From DATLFA01 sp039934635 (GTDB lineage: Bacteria > Actinomycetota > Acidimicrobiia > Acidimicrobiales > WLNW01), in assembly GCA_039934635.1 (NCBI GenBank), contig JBDTLT010000223.1, positions 1-9,136 of the forward strand: a stretch of DNA of 9,136 nt, read 5' to 3'. The notes beneath the pieces were generated by a model. It searched no databases. It saw nothing but the letters and a program-made list of their open reading frames with translations, and was not told where the DNA came from. How positions within the stretch are numbered: position 1 is the stretch's first letter; each line of letters begins with the position of its first letter. A program made the translations under genes and the position numbers. Below, piece after piece: positions 6,654 to 9,136 of this stretch.

Positions 6654-7062
6654 CATCGTCGCGATCCAGCAGGTGCTCTACCACTATGCCTACGCGCTCG
6701 ACGCCCGCGACTACGACGCCCTCGACGAAGTGTTCAGTGCCGACGCGAAGCTGCACACGAGCGGGGGCACGTTGATGTCGCCCGCGCAGTACAAAGCGAT
6801 GTGCGAGACCGAGTTGGCCAAGCTCGATGCCACCCATCACATGGTGACCAACACCGCCGTCATCGTCGACGGCGATCGCGCAACCGCACGGGCATACTTC
6901 CAAGCGCAACATGTCAAGCGGTCGTTGCACCCCGAACCGCATTTCCTGATGGCTGGTTGGGTCGACGACGAGTTCGAACGGCGGGGCGAAGGGTGGCGCA
7001 TCGTCGATCGCCGCTGGCACTCGTCGTGGTCGACGGGCAACCCGGCCGTGCTCGGTCGCTGA
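6613..7062 (+). CDS. SnoaL-like (NTF2-fold) domain protein
   Basis: 149 residues with the cone-like NTF2/SnoaL architecture. The helix IQQVLYHYAYALDARDYDAL (19-38) is followed by DEVFSADAKLHTSGG, THHMVTNTAVIVDGDRATARAYFQAQH (75-101) and a C-terminal GWVDDEFERRGEGWRIVDRRW. The pattern HYAxALDxRDxxxLxxxF plus THHMxxN is typical of the SnoaL-like group that includes ring-hydroxylating dioxygenase small-subunit relatives and small isomerases or hydratases. Substrate cannot be predicted. The start ATG 6613 has a strong GGGAGG site (6601-6606) six bases upstream. Both lie inside the kinase gene, giving a 41-base overlap, so translation is probably coupled to the two-component genes. Its role in the unit is unclear: signalling accessory, small-molecule binder, or merely co-transcribed enzyme. 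An upstream GTG at 6592 lacks a ribosome site. Confidence 0.85.
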   Translation: MRRLQPVTVESAADIVAIQQVLYHYAYALDARDYDALDEVFSADAKLHTSGGTLMSPAQYKAMCETELAKLDATHHMVTNTAVIVDGDRATARAYFQAQHVKRSLHPEPHFLMAGWVDDEFERRGEGWRIVDRRWHSSWSTGNPAVLGR

Positions 7063-7064
7063 CT

Positions 7065-7090
7065 CCGCGCAACGGCGCGCTACGGCGCGG
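7065..7090 (+). terminator. GC-rich inverted repeats after the two-component operon
   Basis: CCGCGC (7065-7070) can pair with GCGCGG (7085-7090), and alternatively CGCGC (7066-7070) with GCGCG (7075-7079) around AACG. They lie 2-3 bases past the SnoaL stop, and a pyrimidine-rich stretch (7111-7126) follows the GC-rich block. Plausible terminator, but not a textbook one. Confidence 0.3.
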
Positions 7091-7110
7091 TCGGCGCGGT
7101 CGGCGCGATC
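7084..7110 (+). repeat. Three tandem 9-base units GGCGCGGTC
   Basis: GGCGCGGTC at 7084-7092 and 7093-7101, then GGCGCGATC at 7102-7110 (one change). Non-coding, just before the candidate phosphate-box promoter. Function unknown; probably a slippage-derived tract or part of a terminator region. Confidence 0.8.
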
Positions 7111-7128
7111 TTCTCAACTGTTTCTAAA

Positions 7129-7167
7129 CTTCACCGTCCGTTCGCCTGAACTTCGCCCTGGTACCGT
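7129..7167 (+). promoter_or_regulatory. Candidate PHO box (three 11-base direct repeats) and promoter of the VTC operon
   Basis: Three adjacent 11-base units read CTTCACCgtcc (7129-7139), GTTCGCCtgaa (7140-7150) and CTTCGCCctgg (7151-7161). Streptomyces-type PHO boxes, bound by the response regulator PhoP, are 11-base direct repeats with the core GTTCACC; the units here match 6, 6 and 5 of those 7 bases. A TACCGT at 7162-7167 fits the loose actinobacterial -10 pattern TANNNT and would put transcription start near 7174, some 17 bases before the GTG start. No good -35 hexamer is seen, as expected when an activator replaces it. The last core ends only four bases before this -10, closer than in classic E. 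coli pho promoters, so the exact promoter geometry is uncertain. Confidence 0.55.
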
Positions 7168-7190
7168 GGCCGATTCCGGGGGAGGGCTTG

Positions 7191-7982
7191 GTGGTCCAGA
7201 GCGATCTTGCGACGATCCGTACGTTCAACCGGTACGAGTTGAAGTACTTGGTCGATCAACGGTTGCTGTCGCGCGTGCGCCCCGAGCTGACGGCACGGCT
7301 CGACCACGACGCGCACGGTGACCTCGGCAGCTATCCGCTATGGAGCCGCTACTACGACACCTCCGATCTGCGCTGCTACTGGGAAAAAATCGACGGCATC
7401 AAGTTCCGGCGCAAGCTGCGCATCCGCCACTACGGCCCGCCCCATACGTTGTCGGCCGACACGCCGGTGTGGGTCGAGATCAAGCAGCGCATCAATCGGG
7501 TCACGCAAAAGCGACGAGCCCGATTGCGCTATAGCCAGGCCATTGCGTTGTGCGCCGGTCGCGAGATCGAGGGTTGCGAGCCGGGCGACGAAGCAATGAT
7601 CGAAGAAGTCGAGCGCCTCGTGAGCGAATTCGACCTACGGCCGAGCACGGCTATCGGCTACGTCCGCGACGCGCTCGTCGGCCGTGAAGAGGACGCCGGC
7701 CTGAGGGTCACATTCGACGCGCGTATCCGGGCCCGCGACCGCGATCTCGACCTCTCCCTCGAAGGAGAGAACCGCTTCATCGTGCACCCTGATCTGTGTG
7801 TCGTGGAGGTCAAGGTCAACGAACGGGTGCCCTACTGGTTGACCGAGCTCATCGGCCGCAACAACCTTCAACTCGTGCGGATGTCCAAGTACTGCCAGAG
7901 CGTCGACGCCTTCGACGGCAAACCGCGTTCGCTGTTCCATTCCCTCGACGAAGACCTCTACGAAATGGAGTCCGGATCATGA
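7191..7982 (+). CDS. VTC-domain protein, putative polyphosphate polymerase
   Basis: 263 residues covering a full VTC domain, the triphosphate-tunnel fold in which yeast Vtc4 makes polyphosphate from ATP. The charged tunnel residues expected of the family are present in order: NRYELKYL (Lys18), SRYYDT (52-57), KFRRKLRIRHYG (Arg77, Arg79), VWVEIKQR (Glu97, Lys99), TQKRRARL (Lys107, Arg109, Arg111), LRVTFD (Arg172, Asp176), VVEVKVN (Glu206, Lys208) and MSKYCQS (Lys233). It has no SPX domain and no membrane segment, so it is cytoplasmic and probably docks on the DUF4956 protein encoded next. GTG 7191 is preferred over TTG 7188 because the GGAGG at 7181-7185 is five bases away. Its stop overlaps the next start (ATGA). 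A triphosphatase or other nucleotidyl-transfer role is the main alternative to polymerase. Confidence 0.9.
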   Translation: MVQSDLATIRTFNRYELKYLVDQRLLSRVRPELTARLDHDAHGDLGSYPLWSRYYDTSDLRCYWEKIDGIKFRRKLRIRHYGPPHTLSADTPVWVEIKQRINRVTQKRRARLRYSQAIALCAGREIEGCEPGDEAMIEEVERLVSEFDLRPSTAIGYVRDALVGREEDAGLRVTFDARIRARDRDLDLSLEGENRFIVHPDLCVVEVKVNERVPYWLTELIGRNNLQLVRMSKYCQSVDAFDGKPRSLFHSLDEDLYEMESGS

Positions 7983-8674
7983 CGTTCGCGCAAGCGATCT
8001 TCGATGGCTTCGAAGACCTGACAGGCACGTTCAGCGTTGCTGACATCACGATGGCGATGGTGTTGTCGTTCGTGCTCTGCGCGGTCGTCGGGTTCACCTA
8101 CCGAATGACGCATCGGGGCATTTCCTACAGCCAGAGCTATGTGCAGACGCTCGTGCTCATGGGCATGGTGGTCTCCCTCGTGATGCTCATCGTCGGCTCC
8201 AATATCGCACGGGCCTTCTCGTTGGTCGGTGCGTTGTCGATCGTTCGATTCCGCAACGCGGTCAAAGAGACGCGCGACGTCGGGTTCATCTTCCTCGCGA
8301 TGGCCATCGGCATGGCCGCGGGCACGCGCTTCTACACGTTGGCCGCGGTGGCAACCGTTGTCATCTGTGGTGTCATCGTGATCATGGATCGCTTCGACTG
8401 GTTCAAGCTCGATGTGCAGAGCCAGCTCGTCAAGGTCCAGGTGCCACCCAACACCGATTACACCGCTCTGCTCGACGATGTCTTCGTGCGACTCGCGGCG
8501 CGCCACGATCTCGTGAGCGCAGAGTCGATACGCGGCGGCGCGCTGATCGAGTTGCTCTACAGCGTCAAGCTCAAGTCCGACACGCGACCCACCGTTTTGC
8601 TCACCGCGTTGCAAGAACGCACCGGCGGCCAAAAGGTCAGCGTGCTCACCGGCTACGACCGTACCGATCTCTGA
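7979..8674 (+). CDS. DUF4956 membrane protein
   Basis: 231 residues. Helices lie at about 21-42, 55-75 and 117-137, with a further hydrophobic stretch at 101-115, giving roughly four segments in the N-terminal half. The DUF4956 signature is clear: SNIARAFSLVGALSIVRFRN (74-93) followed by AVKETRDVGFIF, a Gly/Arg-rich loop between membrane segments. Residues about 145-231 form a soluble domain with alternating strands and helices (LVKVQVPPNTDYTALLDDVF, then LIELLYSVKLKS), which may bind a ligand or the VTC protein. The function of DUF4956 is not established. It commonly sits beside VTC-domain and CotH genes, as here. By analogy with yeast, where VTC membrane helices pass polyphosphate across the vacuolar membrane, it could be the translocation partner; this is inference. 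Start ATG 7979 overlaps the VTC stop and has GGAG eight bases upstream, inside the VTC gene. Confidence 0.9.
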   Translation: MTFAQAIFDGFEDLTGTFSVADITMAMVLSFVLCAVVGFTYRMTHRGISYSQSYVQTLVLMGMVVSLVMLIVGSNIARAFSLVGALSIVRFRNAVKETRDVGFIFLAMAIGMAAGTRFYTLAAVATVVICGVIVIMDRFDWFKLDVQSQLVKVQVPPNTDYTALLDDVFVRLAARHDLVSAESIRGGALIELLYSVKLKSDTRPTVLLTALQERTGGQKVSVLTGYDRTDL

Positions 8675-8687
8675 TCGCGAGGCAGTG

Positions 8688-9136
8688 ATGTTCACGTTGC
8701 GCTGGCGGCGAAACTGGAAACTGGTCGCGGTCTACGTCGCGGGTCTCGTCGCGCTGGTCGGCTTCTTCGGCAGCGCGCGTGTGGTCGCGGTGACCTCCAG
8801 CGATCGCAACGGTAGCGATCCGACGAACGACAAGAAGAACATCAGCGGCACGGTCGACCTGTGGGATAGCGACGTGCTCCACACGATCGAGGTGCGCTTC
8901 GAAGCGGCGGACTACACCCGCATGCTCGCGACGTTTCGCGCCGACGGGTCGAAGACCTACATCGAAGCCGACATCACCATCGACGGTACCAAGATCGAGT
9001 CGGTCGGGTTGCGGTTGAAGGGCAACTCGACGCTGCGGTCGACTCTGGGCGGCGGCGGTGGTGGGGCCGTGCCGGGCGGCGGTCAGTTGCCCGGTGGTGG
9101 TCAGTTGCCCGGTGGTGGTCAGTTGCCCGGTGGTGG
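8688..9136 (+). CDS. CotH-family kinase-like protein, membrane-anchored, 3' partial
   Basis: The first 149 codons are visible and the frame is open at the right edge. A basic start (RWRRNWK) and one hydrophobic segment at about 12-30 suggest a type II anchor with the rest outside the cytoplasm. After a polar linker (36-55), the CotH-type N-lobe begins: WDSDVLHTIEVRFEAADY (about 58-75), then ITIDGTKIESVGLRLKGNSTL ending at 116; VGxRxKGNS is the hallmark of CotH proteins. Bacillus CotH is an atypical protein kinase of spore coat proteins. The ATP-binding and catalytic residues lie mostly beyond the window, so activity here cannot be judged. Immediately after KGNSTL the protein runs into Gly6 and tandem PGGGQL repeats. 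ATG 8688 follows the DUF4956 stop by 13 bases, with GAGG five bases upstream, so it is the third gene of the VTC unit. Confidence 0.82.
   Translation, partial: MFTLRWRRNWKLVAVYVAGLVALVGFFGSARVVAVTSSDRNGSDPTNDKKNISGTVDLWDSDVLHTIEVRFEAADYTRMLATFRADGSKTYIEADITIDGTKIESVGLRLKGNSTLRSTLGGGGGGAVPGGGQLPGGGQLPGGGQLPGG
9072..9136 (+). repeat. 18-base in-frame tandem repeat encoding PGGGQL
   Basis: Units at 9072-9089, 9090-9107 and 9108-9125, with a fourth starting at 9126 and cut by the window end. Units 2 and 3 are identical; unit 1 differs at three third-codon positions (ccg ggc ggc versus ccc ggt ggt). Each encodes Pro-Gly-Gly-Gly-Gln-Leu in the CotH-like protein. Confidence 0.95.

Noticed and set aside
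7140..7151. GTTC-gcct-GAAC inverted repeat as an independent operator
   Set aside because: It is only four bases per arm and is fully explained by the 11-base direct repeat containing it.
9072..9136. CRISPR-like direct repeats
   Set aside because: The units are contiguous, 18 bases long, in frame and without spacers; this is a protein-coding tandem repeat.

Overview
The window is high-GC, gene-dense DNA with GTG/ATG starts and short intergenic gaps. It fits an actinobacterium. The mycothiol-isomerase-like DinB-fold protein, the MprA/MprB-like two-component pair and the STAS protein point to Actinomycetota. An acidimicrobial lineage is my guess, but the sequence alone does not settle it. No rRNA, tRNA, CRISPR array, insertion sequence or phage gene is visible, and no gene-free stretch reaches 300 bases.

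Left third (1-2621, + strand): the 3' part of a malic enzyme, then a small TIGR03086-type metal-binding DinB-fold protein with a strong hairpin directly before its ribosome binding site, then an unrecognised six-helix membrane protein. Middle (2685-4415, - strand): a stand-alone STAS (anti-sigma antagonist-like) protein whose usual phospho-serine position is altered, and a two-gene unit of a carboxymuconolactone decarboxylase-like protein followed 10 bases later by a short-chain dehydrogenase lacking the canonical Tyr/Lys pair.

Right (4552-7062, + strand): a three-gene unit of OmpR-type response regulator, HAMP histidine kinase (GTGA overlap) and a SnoaL-like protein that starts 41 bases inside the kinase gene. 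The regulator and kinase closely resemble mycobacterial MprA/MprB.

Far right (7129-9136, + strand): the most interesting part. A promoter region with three tandem 11-base units of the form TTC(A/G)CC, the spacing and core of actinobacterial PHO boxes, precedes a tightly coupled unit: a VTC-domain (polyphosphate polymerase-like) protein, a DUF4956 membrane protein (ATGA overlap), and a membrane-anchored CotH-family kinase-like protein. The CotH gene runs off the window inside an 18-base tandem repeat encoding PGGGQL. The three genes look like a membrane-associated polyphosphate or phosphotransfer system that may respond to phosphate supply. This is inference, but the promoter motif and the gene content point the same way independently. 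An MprAB-like sensor next door is suggestive, because polyphosphate has been linked to MprAB signalling in mycobacteria.
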